A stretch of DNA of 64,000 bases from assembly GCF_030272615.1 (NCBI RefSeq), contig NC_081412.1:667867852-667931851 (forward strand). Reading direction: 5' to 3'. Under the pieces are notes generated by a model that was not told the origin of the DNA, did no database searches, and saw only the letters and a list, made by a program, of their open reading frames with translations. The DNA comes from Cryptomeria japonica. Taxonomy: Eukaryota; Streptophyta; Pinopsida; Cupressales; Cupressaceae. Of the stretch, positions 1 through 12,400 are shown in pieces (the stretch's first letter is position 1; each line of letters opens with the position of its first letter). The position numbers were made by a program, and so were the translations under genes.

Positions 1-1
1 A

Positions 2-2443
2 AGCAACCACAGCCTGTCGCTTACTCATCCAACTAATTGCACCACCAAACAAAGTAAACACATAAGCACTGGTGGATCTTCTGCTATCAATATCACCTAC
101 CCAATCTGAATCCACATAACCATGGATATCAAGGGAAGTCATGTCTCCAACTGAATTACCATGATAACACAAAGAATACTCTGAAGTACCCTTCAAATAT
201 CTGAAGACTCTTTTGACTGCATCCCAATGAACTCTACCAGGATTAGACATATATCTAGAAAGTACTCCCACTGCTTGGGCAATATCTGGTCTAGTACAGA
301 CCATAGCATACATCAAGCTTCCAACCGCACTCTGGTAAGGCACTCTGCTCATGTCTTCCATCTCCAATGGGGATGTAGGACAATCTGAAATAGATAGTTT
401 CATTCCAACTATAAAAGGAACACTCAATGGTCTACAATTCTGCATGTTGAACCTCTGTAACACTGAATTCACATACTTACTCTGGCCTAGCCATAGCTTT
501 CTGTTTACCCTATCTCTTCTAATTTCCATCCCAAGAATGTGCTTTGCTGCACCAAGATCTTTCATTTCAAATTTAGCAGTGAGCTGAGACTTCAGTTCTG
601 AAATCATACCTTTCCCTTTACCAATGAATAACATATCATCAACATACAATGCAATGAATAAGAAATGATCACCATAAGATTTATAATAAACACAGTGATC
701 TGATTTAGAACGTTCAAATCCCAAACTCAACACATATGTATCGAATTTCTGGTACCACATCCTAGGACTTTGTTTGAGGCCATACAAAGATTTCTTCAAT
801 TTATAGACCAAATTACTTTTGCCTTTCACCACATAGTGCTCCAGTTGTGTCATATAAATATCTTCCTCCAAATCACCATGAAGGAAAGCAGTTTTCACAT
901 CCATTTGTTCAACCTCTAAATCATAAGCAGTAGCAATAGAAAACAAAAATCTAATAGACGTCATTTTTGCAACAGGAGAAAATATCTCACCGTAATCAAC
1001 ACCCTCAACCTGAGAGTAGCCTTTTGCAACCAACCTTGCTTTATACTTCTCAATGCTTCCATCTGAACCAATCTTTCTCTTGAACACCCATTTACAACCA
1101 ACAGGTTTTCGTCCTTCAGGAAATGGTACAAGATCCCATGTATCATTCTTTTTCAAAGCTGCCATTTCTTCCTCCATAGCAATCTTCCAGGATTCTGCAT
1201 CATTCATACCTAATGCCTCTTCTACAGATTTCGGTTCATCCACACTAGTATTCAGAGCAAAAATACATCTCCAATCATCAGGTGAATACCTTTCAGGTGG
1301 TTGTCTATGTCTTGTAGACCTTCGAACAAGCTGAGTTGGAGGTTCTTCCTCCTCTTCTGAAGATTCAGAGCTAGACGAGCTCTCCTCAAATTCTTGCCTA
1401 TCTAGGGGTCTCGATTCAACTCTTTCAGGTGTAGAAGGAAGTTGAATCACATCTTCTTTTTTAGTCTGTTCTGGCTGCAATGTAACAGAAGGAGACTTAA
1501 TTTCTCTAAAAATAACACTTCTACTGTGAATTACCTTTTGTGCAACAGGGTCCCAAAGCTTGTATCCTTTCACACCATAACTATACCCGATGAAGATACA
1601 TTTCACAGCCTTGTTCTCCAACTTTGTTCGCTTCTCCTTTAGCACATGTGCATATGCCTCGCAACCAAAAACTCTAAGATGTCTCAATGAAGGCTTGTGA
1701 CCTGACCATGCTTCCATAGGTGTTTTATCAACAAGAGCTGATGTAGGAGACCTGTTAATCAGGTAGCAAGCAGTGGCAACAGCTTCAGCCCAAAACTTTT
1801 GTTCGAGACCAGCACCACTCAACATACTCCTAGCCTTCTCCATCAGTGTCCTGTTCATTCTTTCTACAACTCCATTCTGCTGTGGAGAATACGGAGTTGT
1901 CTTCTGCCTGTTAATTCCACAGTCTTTACAGAATCTATCAAAATTATTAGAGCAAAACTCACCGCCATTATCAGTTCTCAAACATTTTATTTTCTTTCCA
2001 GTCTGCAACTCAACCATTGCTTTAAATTCTTTAAAACGACTAAAAACTTCAGATTTACTCTTTAGAAAATATACCCATGTCCTTCTACTAAAATCATCAA
2101 TAAATGAAACATAATATGTGGATTTTCCAATCGAAGGGACATCTACTGGACCAAACACATCAGAATGGATAAGATCCAAAACACCACAAGTTTTATGAGA
2201 ACTCGAGTAAAACTGAACGCGGTTTTGTTTTCCATAAATGCAATGCTCACAGAAATCAAAGTCAAGATTAGAATCATTCAAACCTTCAACAAGATTTTTA
2301 TTTTTCAAGGTCCTTAGACCCTTTTCTCCAATGTGGCCAAGTCTCTGGTGCCATAACATAGTCTTCTCTGCAGGTAACTTTGCTTCAGATGAAAGAGCAC
2401 CCTTAGGTACCCAAAAACCATTTCCATCTGCTGAAGGTGAAAC
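2..2443 (-). CDS. Copia pol, partial: integrase, reverse transcriptase, start of RNase H
   Basis: Reading codon by codon on the minus strand, the frame has no stop from 2443 to position 2 (814 codons). It is in the same frame as the upstream gag-protease, separated only by one TAG. In order it shows the GAG-pre-integrase/zinc region (WHQRLGH then CEHC), the integrase core with HSDVFGP, RTDNGGEF and PQQNGVVER, an acidic linker, and RT with QMDVKTAFL and the YVDDM catalytic motif near 640. RNase H follows and breaks at the window edge (SWMSKRQAVVA). Pol domain order and length are normal for Ty1/copia. No internal lesion was seen, unlike copy 2. Whether it can be expressed depends on the TAG at 2444 and the state of the protease upstream. 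Confidence 0.9.
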
Positions 2444-3700
2444 CTACAAATCTTCCAATGAAGTATCCGCAGATTTTCTTTTTACAGAAGTGCTATTACA
2501 CTGAACAGTGTATGCTTCAAGCTTATACAAAGTGCCAAACTTGACACCTCTAGCAACTACCATAGCACCCTTAATCATCTTACATCTTGTTTCAGAAAAG
2601 ACTACCTGCACACCCACATCTATCAGTTTGCTCACAGATAACAGGTTTCGTTTTAATCCAGGGATATGCAGCACACCATTAATCCTTTTTATTCTACCAT
2701 CAGAAAACCTGATTCTAACTTTACCTCGACCAACAATGTCTAGAGGTGAATCATCACCCAAGTACACCTTACCTCCATTAAATCCTTCATATTCAGAAAA
2801 CCAATCTCTATTGGAAGTCATATGAAAAGATGCACCTGAGTTAATTAGCCAAGCATCGTTATCTGTATGAGTCGCCAAAGCCGCAATAAATGCATTGCCG
2901 TCTTCCTTGTCGGACTCAGAATCAGAATCGAACTTTTTCTTTTTCTTCTTCTTTTCTTCTTTGTAGTCCTTACGGATGTGACCCGATTTACCGCAATTCC
3001 AGCAAATGACTTTGGACTTTCCAGGAGATTTCGATCTCCCTTTGGATTTGGACTTGCCACGCTTCTCATTCTTCTTGCCTTTCTCCTGAGGTCTTCCACG
3101 AACAGTTAGGGCTTCCTTTGAACTGATGGATACCTTCCTTCGCATCTCTTCACTGAGTAGGGCACCCACCACATCTTCAGATTTCAAAACAACAGAAGTA
3201 CTACCGATAGACATAACAAGAGAATCCCACGAATCAGGCAAAGAGCAAAGCAAGATCTGACATTTTTCCTCCTCGTCCATCTTAACACCGATGGATACTA
3301 ATTGAGCCATAATCATATTGAATGCTTCCAGGTGGTCTGCAATTCGTCCACCCTCTTCCATCTTCAAGGAATACAATTTCTTTCTTAAGAAAATTTGATT
3401 TAATAAAGATTTCACTTGATACATCTCACCAAGCTTAGTCCATAGCTTCTTTGCAGAGTTCTCTTCATGGACATTGATTAGAACAGAGTCTGCCAGGCAC
3501 AGTCTGATTAGACCCTTGGCTTTTCGGTCCATAACATCATACTGAGCTGCCGCAGTAGGATCTGAGGGCCTTTGGACATTTGCATCAACAGCATCCCAAA
3601 GATCTCGATCTATTAGCAGATCTTCCATCTTCAGCTTCCACATCTCAAAATTACTTCCATTAAATTTCTCCACCTCTATTCTCCCTGACGAACTCGCCAT
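2444..3700 (-). CDS. Copia Gag-protease (418 codons), ends at an in-frame TAG before pol
   Basis: Starts at the ATG at 3700, downstream of the primer site; the same start is used by copy 2. The N-terminal half is a UBN2-type Gag capsid. A lysine/serine-rich basic stretch leads to a CCHC zinc knuckle, CWNCGKSGHIRKDY, in which the last cysteine is tyrosine (cysteine in copy 2). A KKKK tract and acidic repeat follow, then the aspartic protease motif reading LINSGASFHM, where the catalytic Asp of DSG is Asn (DSG in copy 2). The ORF ends SLEDL-TAG. Copy 2 has the same TAG at the same place. The two lost residues suggest this copy makes neither a normal nucleocapsid nor an active protease. Gag packages the RNA and the protease matures the polyprotein in this family. 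Confidence 0.85.
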   Translation of the reverse strand: MASSSGRIEVEKFNGSNFEMWKLKMEDLLIDRDLWDAVDANVQRPSDPTAAAQYDVMDRKAKGLIRLCLADSVLINVHEENSAKKLWTKLGEMYQVKSLLNQIFLRKKLYSLKMEEGGRIADHLEAFNMIMAQLVSIGVKMDEEEKCQILLCSLPDSWDSLVMSIGSTSVVLKSEDVVGALLSEEMRRKVSISSKEALTVRGRPQEKGKKNEKRGKSKSKGRSKSPGKSKVICWNCGKSGHIRKDYKEEKKKKKKKFDSDSESDKEDGNAFIAALATHTDNDAWLINSGASFHMTSNRDWFSEYEGFNGGKVYLGDDSPLDIVGRGKVRIRFSDGRIKRINGVLHIPGLKRNLLSVSKLIDVGVQVVFSETRCKMIKGAMVVARGVKFGTLYKLEAYTVQCNSTSVKRKSADTSLEDL

Positions 3701-3810
3701 CTGAATATTCCTGCAACAAGATCAAAAAGTGTCTTCTGCACAAGCTCCCACTCAAATCTGGATTAGTTCAAAAAACCCAACTGCCCACAATTGAAACCAA
3801 AGGTGATCAG

Positions 3811-3822
3811 GCTCTGATACCA
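3811..3822 (-). other. Primer-binding site for initiator Met tRNA (C2 copy 1)
   Basis: On the minus strand this reads TGGTATCAGAGC, the usual plant copia site complementary to the 3' end of initiator tRNA-Met. It lies 2 nt inside the 5' LTR, the same spacing as in copy 2. Confidence 0.9.
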
Positions 3823-3824
3823 CT

Positions 3825-4719
3825 TGTAAGGAAGTTAAGTAGCGGAAACAACTTCCTACGCTAACCTTGAGAGGAGGGTAATGCAAAACTTTTTCAGATC
3901 GTTACAACAGTTACAGAAAATAGAAATAGATATAATAGCATTCATACCATAACACAGTGATTTACGTGGGGAAAACCCTTTCGGGAGAAAAACCCCACCC
4001 TCCAAAAATAGCTCAATATTTTATTCAGCAATCAAAACAGATTACAACATACTTGCAGAGAAATCTCTTCGCAGGAGTACCACTAATCAGAGATTCAGAG
4101 GCAACTCAATAGCCATCAGACTCTTACACACAACCTCTATCTCACACACCTCATAAATAGGAGATACAATACAAGAAACTGTCAAACGGTATTACAAAAC
4201 CATGGGCTAAAACCACCCAATAAGGTGTAGCCGACCTTATCTCCCTTCTAGATGCCCTATGACATGTTAAAGCACACATCAACACGTGTCGCTCCCTTTT
4301 ACAGCTCATTTATGTATCCGATACAAATTATTTTTTCCTATTTGAGGAGTACAAACTTTCGGAGGCCATAACTTGAGAACCAGGTGTCTGATTGACGAAC
4401 CGTTTGAAGCGCCGGAAAGCTCGCGAAGTGCTCTATCACCTCGTAACCGGCTTCGCCGGTTACGACCACTTTTCAGGGTGTTTCGAAGCCTCTAAAGTCC
4501 CCAAAATTAAGTTTAAATATTTTATTGCACCCCTCCAAGACGAAAACTTTAATATCTTCAAAACTAGCTGTGACCTTGCGACGCAACTTTACCGGAATGC
4601 TTATCTAGCCAACCAGAAGCTTCAAGGAGAGTTTCGCACCATTTCGTGCTCAAATGAAAACTTACTATAAATAGTAACCTCACATAAATGCAAGGTTGAG
4701 ACACCATTTTTTCCCAACA
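3825..4719 (-). repeat. 5' LTR of C2 copy 1
   Basis: About 895 bp. On the minus strand it begins TGTTGGGAAAAAATGG and ends AACTTCCTTACA, matching both LTRs of copy 2. Like them it carries an AATAAA-type signal and a CTATTTATGAG TATA-like stretch in the middle part. It forms the junction with the copia-A gag remnant. Confidence 0.92.
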
Positions 4720-7700
4720 GGTAAGCTCCCTTTGAAATGCTTTTCTTGTAACTAGATTGGGCACATTGCTATAAACTGTCCTAATGGTGATAACAAGGAC
4801 AAACCAGAAAGGTTCAAGAAGTTCAAAGGAGGAAACCAGAGAAACTGTTTTGTAGCAGTTGATGAAGGAGTCACTGATGAGGAATCAGAAGATGAAGAAA
4901 ATGAAGATATTGTGTTTGTAGCTGTCAACGAGGATGTTCTAACAAGAAAGCTCTTGTCTCCCACTTTGATAATTCCAATGATTGTATTATTGATAGTGGG
5001 TGTTCTCACCATATGATTGGTGACCAGAGTAAGTTCCTATCTATGGAAGAGTATGATGGTGGTGTGGTCCATTTTGGTAATGATGCACCTTGTTTGGTAA
5101 AAGGTAGAGGGTCTATCTCTCTGAATGGTAAGAGTAGTGCTGATAATGTGTATTGGGTGGAAGGTCTCAGACATAATCTATTGAGTGTTGCCCAGCTGAA
5201 TGACAATGGACTCACTCTGGAATTCAAGAATGGAGTGTGTAGATTCAAAGGAAAGAATGATGAATTGGTGGCAACCGGTATGCAAACCAAAGGTAACCTA
5301 TTTCAGTTGAATGCTAATATTAGTACATGTCTGATGGCCAAGTTTGATGATAGCTGGATATGGCATAGGAGACTCTGTCATGTGAATTTTGACAACATTG
5401 TCAAGGCCAGTAAGATCAAGGTAGTTAGGGGATTGCCGGTGCTGAGAAAACCAGAGAACCCTCTGTGCAGAGAATGTCAACTAGGGAAAATGTCTTCCTC
5501 TACTTACAAAGGTAAATCTTTTACTGCAGACAATTTACTGGATCTTGTGCATACTGACTTGTGTGGTCCTATGAAAACTAGGAGCATGTAGGGTGATAGG
5601 TATTTTATGATTATGACTGATGATTGCTCAAGAATGATGTGGGTCACATTCTTGAAAGATAAGTTTGAAGCTTTTGGAAAGTTCAAAGCTTTCAAAGAAT
5701 TAGTGGAGAAGGAAAGTGGTAAAAGGATCAAGTGCCTTAGAATTGACCAAGGAGGGGAACTCACTTCTGGTGAATTCAACAAGTACTATAAAGAACATGG
5801 CATTAAGAGGCAACTGTTTGCCCCCAAGACTCCACAACAGAATGGCCTCACTGAAAGGAACAACCAGACTGTGGTTGAAGCTGCCAGAACTATGTTGATC
5901 CAAGGGAAGGTTGCTCACACCTTTTCAAGAGAAGCAGTGAGCACTGCAGTCTACACAATGAACCGGGTACTCATCAAGAAAGGTAAGGATAAAACTCCTT
6001 ATGAGTATTGGACCGGTAAGACACCTATTGTAAGCTACTTTAGAGTGTTTGGTAGCAAATGTTACATCAAGAGGAGCGAACACTAGAGCAAATTTGATGC
6101 GAAATGTGATGAGGGAATATTCCTAGGGTATTCCACTAAGAGCAAAGCTCTCAAGTGTTACAACAATAGGACTCAGAGAATTGTGGAAAGCATCAATGTG
6201 AGAGTTGATGAAACCTCTGAGAAACCTGAAGAAACTGACAGTGAGCAAGCAGCAAATGAACCGGTTGCAACCTTCTAGGAATCGGTTGCCAGTCAACTGA
6301 GTACCAGTAACAGTGTTCCTACATCGGTAAATGTAGATGCTGATACTAATGGAGAAGAGGATGAAGAAGAAAAGCAAGAGGAATCTGTTAAGACCATTCC
6401 TCGGTATGTTAAGTTGAACCATGATCCTAAGTAGATCATAGGGGACAAGGATGCAGGAATCCTTACAAGAAGAAAGGTCAGAGAAAACTCATGTATGATC
6501 TCTGAACTTGAGCCTAAATCATTCAAAGAGGCACATAAAGATGAAGACTGGATCAAGGCAATGGAAGAGGAACTTGACCAGATAGAGAAGAACGACACAT
6601 GGTCTTTGGTACCTAGACCAGAGCATAAGAATATCATCGGTACCAAATGGGTCTTCAGAAATGAGCTGAATGAGGATGGCATAGTGGTTAGAAACAAATC
6701 CAGACTGAATATGCCCAAAAAGAAGGAGAAGACTATGGAGAAACCTTTGCTCCTGTGGCTAGATTGGAAGGAGTTCGTATGATTCTTGCATATGCAGCTT
6801 TTAAAGGATTCAAAGTATACCAAATGGATGTAAAATCTACATTCCTAAATGGTGTACTTGAAGAGGAGGTGTATATAGAGCAACCAGATGGGTTTTCCCT
6901 ATCTGAAGATAGTGACATGGTGTGTAGGCTACATAAAGCCTTATATGGTCTAAAGCAGGCACCTAGAGCATGGTATGAACACCTGCATTCCCATCTTGTG
7001 AAGATTGGATTTGAGAGAACAAGTGAAGATAGCAACACCTACTTGAAAATAGAAGGAGATCAGATTCTGATTTGTGAAGTATTTGTTGATGACATTATCT
7101 TTGGTGGAGATGACAAGATGAGTCATGAGTTTGCAGATGAGATGAAGAAAGAATTTGAGATGTCACTCATAGGAGAGATTAAGTTCTTCATTGGACTATA
7201 GATTCAATAGATGAAAGATGGAATCTTTATCACTCAATCCAAGTCTGTAAGAGGTGCTGAAGACCTTTGGCATGGAAGATAGCAAACTGGTTGGTACACC
7301 GATGGTGACCGGTTGCAAATAATCAAAAGAAGATGACTCAACGCTGGTTAATGAGAAAGAGTACCGATCAATGATTGGTAAGTTGCATTATGTAGTGCAT
7401 AGCAGACTGGACATTGCACATGCAGTGGGCATTACTGCAAGGTTCTAGAAAAGTCCAAGAGAATCCCACTTGGTTGCAGTCAAGCAAATTCTTAGGTATC
7501 TGAAGGGAACTGTTGACTATGGATTGTGGTATCCATATAGTAATGATTTCAACTTGAAAGTATTCACAGATGCTGATTGGACAAGTAATGTGGATGATCG
7601 GAAGAGCACAACCGGTGGTGCATTCTTTCTAGGTGGTAGACTAGTCTCATGGATGAGTAAGAAGCAGAGTTGTATCTCTTAGTCTACAACAGAAGTGGAG

Positions 7701-8235
7701 TATATTACAGCTTTCATGAACTGCACTCAGACAATCTGGATGAAGCATGTACTAAATGGCTTCAAAGTTCCTATATCCGAACTGGTAAGCATATTTTGTG
7801 ATAACATAAGTGCTATCAATATTTCAATGAATCCGGTTTTACATTCTAGAACCAAGCATTTTGAGCTTAAGTATCATTTCTTAAGGAAAAAGGTTCAGAA
7901 CAAAGAGATTGCACTAAAACATGTCTCCAGTAAGGAACAATTAGCAGACATATTCACCAAGCCTCTCCCAAAGGCTACATTTGCCTACTTAAGAGGTGAA
8001 TTAGGGGTGTTGCCCCTTCAAGAGGTGAACTAAAAGTATGTGCTCCACATCAGTTCGGTATTGAATTGTCAAAACTTTTCAGGATTGATGTGTTGAAGGA
8101 TGCTACTCCTTAGGGGGAGAAGCATAATGGAACAGGGGAGCTTGTGCCTCCACTTTGGCATTGTTGTCAAAGGGGGAGAAGATGTGAAAGTGGAGAGTAT
8201 CTTTGTATATTTCCATCAAAGCCAAAGGGGGAGAT
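4720..8235 (+). pseudogene. Copia-A gag-pol remnant (5' part displaced by C2 copy 1)
   Basis: Starts inside Gag at the CCHC knuckle (CFSCN then a TAG, then GHIAINC). It continues through an acidic Gag tail, protease (IIDSGCSHHM near 4990), GAG-pre-integrase and the integrase core (HTDLCGP, RIDQGGE, TPQQNG), RT ([11 protein letters not shown], then [10 protein letters not shown] near 7090) and RNase H (TDADWTS; TKHFELKYHFLRKK). The last codon of pol is near 8033. Stops at 5589, 6084, 6276, 6432, 7199, 7208, 7446 and 7680 are nearly all TAG, mostly where relatives have glutamine or tryptophan. Frame breaks occur near 4950, 6710 and 7240. A polypurine tract (CCAAAGGGGGAGAT, 8222-8235) precedes the LTR. 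It belongs to a different copia family from C2 and is clearly dead. Confidence 0.9.
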
Positions 8236-8438
8236 TGTTGGCATTATGTGAACCGGCATGAGGACATGATGACACTGTATGTTGTCATTGATGTCAATAT
8301 GCTGAAAAGAGAACTGGTATAACATTGTGAACCGGTATATGTGCCAAAGCGAAGCGGTATGTTTGTTCAAGGTGAACCGACATGTTGGTATGGGAACTGG
8401 TACATGGAAGCTTTGTATGACTACCGGTTGGTAGTCTC
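8236..8438 (+). repeat. 3' LTR of copia-A, left part
   Basis: Begins TGTTGGCATTATGTG directly after the polypurine tract and is cut after 203 bp by C2 copy 2. It continues at 14460. A related LTR, complete and inverted, lies at 52737-54133 and confirms the start and approximate length. Confidence 0.85.
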
Positions 8439-9332
8439 TGTTGGGAAAAATGGTGTCTCAACCTTGCATTTATGCGAGGTTACTATTTATAGTAAGTTTT
8501 CATTTGAGCACGAAATGGTGTGAAACTCTCCCTGAATCTTCTGGTTGGCTAGATAAGCATTCCGGTAAAGTTGCGTCGCAAGGTCACAGCTAGTTTTGAA
8601 GATATTAAAGTTTTCATCTTGGAGGGGTGCAATAAAATATTTAAACTTAATTTTGGGGATTTTAGAGGCTTCAAAACGCCCTGAAAAGTAGCCATAACTG
8701 GTGAAGTGGGTTACGAGGTGATAAAGCACTTCGCGAGCTTTCCAGCACTTCAAACGGTTCGTCAATCGGACACCCGGTTCTCAAGTTATGGCCTCCGGAA
8801 GTTTGTACTCCTGAAATAGGAAAAATAATTTTTATCGGATACATAAATGAGCGGTAAAAGGGAGCAACATGTGTTGATGTGTGCTTTAACATGTCATAGG
8901 GAATCTAGAAGGGAGATAAGGTCGGCTACACCTTATTGGGTGGTTTTAGCCCATGGTTTTGTAATACTGTTTGACGGTTTCTTGTATTGTATCTCCTATT
9001 TATGAGGTGTGTGAGATAGAGGTTGTGTGTAAGAGTCCTATGGCTATTGAGTTGCCTCTGAATCTCTGATTAGTGGTACTCCTGCGAAGAGCTTGCTTTG
9101 CAAGTATGTTGTAATCTATTTTTGATTGCTGAATAAAATATTGAGCTACTTTTGGAGGGTGGGGTTTTTCTCCCGAAAGGGTTTTCCACACGTAAATCAT
9201 TGTGTTGTGGTATGAATGTTATTATATCTATTTCTATTTTCTGTAACTGTTGTAATGATCTGAAAAAGTTTTGCATTACCCTCCTCTCAAGGTTAGTGTA
9301 GGAAGTTGTTTCCGCTACTTAACTTCCTTACA
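8439..9332 (+). repeat. 5' LTR of C2 copy 2
   Basis: 894 bp, TGTTGGG to CTTACA. It contains AATAAA at 9132-9137 and a CTATTTATGAG TATA-like stretch just before 9005. It would supply the promoter and the polyadenylation signal of the element. Confidence 0.93.
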
Positions 9333-9334
9333 AG

Positions 9335-9346
9335 TGGTATCAGAGC
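9335..9346 (+). other. Primer-binding site for initiator Met tRNA (C2 copy 2)
   Basis: TGGTATCAGAGC, 2 nt after the LTR end: the standard tRNA-Met primer site of plant copia elements. Confidence 0.92.
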
Positions 9347-9457
9347 CTGATCACCTTTGGTTTCAATTGTGGGCAGTTGGGTTTTTTTGAACTAATCCAG
9401 ATTTGAGTGGGAGCTTGTGCAGAAGACACTTTTTGATCTTGTTGCAAGAATATTCAG

Positions 9458-12400
9458 ATGGCGAGTTCGTCAGGGAGAATAGAGGTGGAGAAATTTAATG
9501 GAAGTAATTTTGAGATGTGGAAGCTGAAGATGGAAGATCTGCTAATAGATCGAGATCTTTGGGATGCTGTTGATGCGAATGTCCAAAGGCCCTCAGATCC
9601 TACTGCGGCAGCTCAGTATGATGTTATGGACCGAAAAGCCAAGGGTCTAATCAGACTGTGCCTAGCAGACTCTGTTCTAATCAATGTCCATGAAGAGAAC
9701 TCTGCAAAGAAGCTATGGACTAAGCTTGGTGAGATGTATCAAGTGAAATCTTTATTAAATCAAATTTTCTTAAGAAAGAAATTGTATTCCTTGAAGATGG
9801 AAGAAGGTGGACGAATTGCAGACCACCTGGAAGCATTCAATATGTTGGTGGCTCAATTAGTATCTGTCGGTGTTAAGATGGACGAGGAGGAGAAATGTCA
9901 GATCTTGCTTTGTTCTTTGCCTGATTCATGGGATTCTCTTGTTATGGCTATCAGTAGTACTTCTATTGTTTTGAAATCTGAAGATGTGGTGGGTGCCCTA
10001 CTCGGTGAGGAGATGCGAAGGAAGGTATCCATCAGTTCAAAGGAAGCCCTAACCGTTCGTGGAAGACCTAAGGAGAAAGGCAAGAAGAATGAGAAGCGCG
10101 GCAAGTCCAAATCCAAAGGGAGATCAAAATCTCTTGGAAAGTCCAAAGTCATTTGCTGGAATTGCGGTAAATCGGGTCACATCCGTAAGGACTGCAAAGA
10201 AGAAAAGAAGAAGAAGAAAAAGAAAAAATTTGATTCTGATTCTGAGTCCGACAAGGAAGATGGCGATGCATTTATTGCAGCTTTGGCGACTCATGCAGGT
10301 AATGATGCCTAACTAATTGACTCAGGTGCATCTTTTCATATGACTTCCAAAAGAGATTGGTTTTCTAAATATGAAGGATTTAATGGAGGTAAGGTGTACT
10401 TGGGTGATGATTCACCTCTAGACATTGTTGGTCGAGGTAAAGTTAGAATCAGGTTTTCTGATGGTAGAATAAAAAGGATTAATGGTGTGCTGCATATCCC
10501 TGGATTAAAACAAAACTTGTTATCTGTGAGCAAACTGATAGATGCGGGTGTGCAGGTAGTCTTTTCTGAAACAGGATGTAAGATGATTAAGGGTGCTATG
10601 GTAGTTGCTAGAGGTGTCAAGTTTGGCACTTTGTATAAGCTTGAAACATACACTGTTGAGTGTAATAGCACTTCTGTAAAAAGTAAATCTGCGGATACTT
10701 CATTGGAAGATTTGTAGGTTTCACCTTTAGCAGATGGAAATGGTTTTTGGGTACCTAAGGGTGCTCTTTCGTCTGAAGCAAAGTTACCTGCAGAGAAGAC
10801 TATGTTATGGCACCAGAGACTTGGCCACATTGGAGAAAAGGGTCTAAGGACCTTGAAAAATAAAAATCTTGTTGAAGGTTTGAATGATTGTAATCTTGAC
10901 TTTGATTTCTTTGAGCATTGCATTTATAGAAAACAAAACCGCGTTCAGTTTTACTCGAGTTCTCATAAAACTTGTGGTGTTTTGGATCTTATCCATTCTG
11001 ATGTGTTTGGTCCAGTAGATGTCTCTTCGATTGGAAAATCCACATATTATGTTTCATTTATTGATGATTTTAGTAGAAGGACATGGGTATATTTTCTAAA
11101 GAGTAAATCTGAAGTTTTTAGTCGTTTTAAAGAATTTAAAGTAATGGTTGAGTTGCAGACTGGAAAGAAAATAAAATGTTTGAGAACTGATAATGGCAGT
11201 GAGTTTTGCTCTAATGATTTTGATAGATTCTGTAAAGACTGTGGAATTAACAGGTAGAAGACAACTCCGTATTCTCCACAGCAGAATGGAGTTGCAGAAA
11301 GAATGAACAGGACACTGATGGAGAAGGCTAGGAGTATGTTGAGTGGTGCTGGTCTTGAACAAAAGTTTTGGGCTGAAACTGTTGCCACTGCTTGCTACCT
11401 GATTAACAGGTCTCCTACATCAGCTCTTGTTGATAAAATGCTTATGGAAGCATGGTTAGGTCACAAGCCTTCATTGAGACATCTTAGAGTTTTTGGTTGT
11501 GAGGCATATGCACATGTGCCAAAGGAGAAGCGAACAAAGTTGGAGGACAAGGCTGTGAAATGTATCTTCATCGGGTATAGTTATGGTGTGAAAGGATACA
11601 AGCTTTGGGACCCTGTTGCACAAAAGGTAATTCACAGTAGAAGTGTTATTTTTAGAGAAATTAAGTCTCCTTCTGTTACATTGCAGCCAGAATAGACTAA
11701 AAAAGAAGATGTGATTCAACTTCCTTCTACACTTGAAAGAGTTGAATCGAGAGCCCTAGATAGGCAAGAATTTGAGGATAGCTCGTCTAGCTCTGAATCT
11801 TTAAAAGAGGAGGAAGAACCTCCAACTCAACTTGTTCGAAGGTCTACAAGACATAGACAACCACCTGAAAGGTATTCACCTGATGATCGGAGATGTATTT
11901 TTGCTCTGAATACTAGTGTGGATGAACCGAAATCTGTAGAAGAAGCATTAGGTATGAATGATGCAGAATCCTGGAAGATTGCTATGGAGGAAGAAATGGC
12001 AGCTTTGAAAAAGAATGATACATGCGATCTTGTACCATTGCCTGAAGGACGAAAACCTGTTGGTTGTAAATGGGTGTTCAAGAAAAAGATTGGTTCAGAT
12101 GGAAGCATTGAGAAGTATAAAGCAAAATTGGTTGCAAAAGGCTACTCTCAGGTTGAGGGTGTTGATTACGGTGAGATATTTTCTCCTGTTGAAAAAATGA
12201 CGTCCATTAGATTTTTGCTTTCTATTGCTACTGCTTATGATTTAGAGGTTGAGCAAATGGATGTGAAAACTGCTTTTCTTTATGGTGATTTGGAGGAAGA
12301 TATTTATATGACACAGCCGGAGCACTATGTGGTGAAAGGCAAAAGTAATTTGGTCTGTAAATTGAAGAAATCTTTGTATGGCCTCAAACAAAGTCCTAGG

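Larger units (their letters stand above)
1..4719 (-). mobile_element. Ty1/copia LTR retrotransposon, family C2 copy 1 (3' end outside window)
   Basis: Reads right to left: 5' LTR (3825-4719), primer-binding site (3811-3822), gag-protease, then pol running off the left edge within RNase H. It shares its LTR, primer site and proteins with the complete copy at 8439-14454, so it is the same family. It lies just upstream of the zinc-knuckle codons of copia-A's gag, so it interrupts that element. Its left flank and 3' LTR are not visible, so the target duplication cannot be confirmed; the right flank is GGTAA (4720-4724). Confidence 0.95.

Noticed and set aside
1053-2114. Plus-strand ORFs opposite C2 copy 1
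   Set aside because: Antisense shadows of pol; the same shadows appear opposite copy 2.
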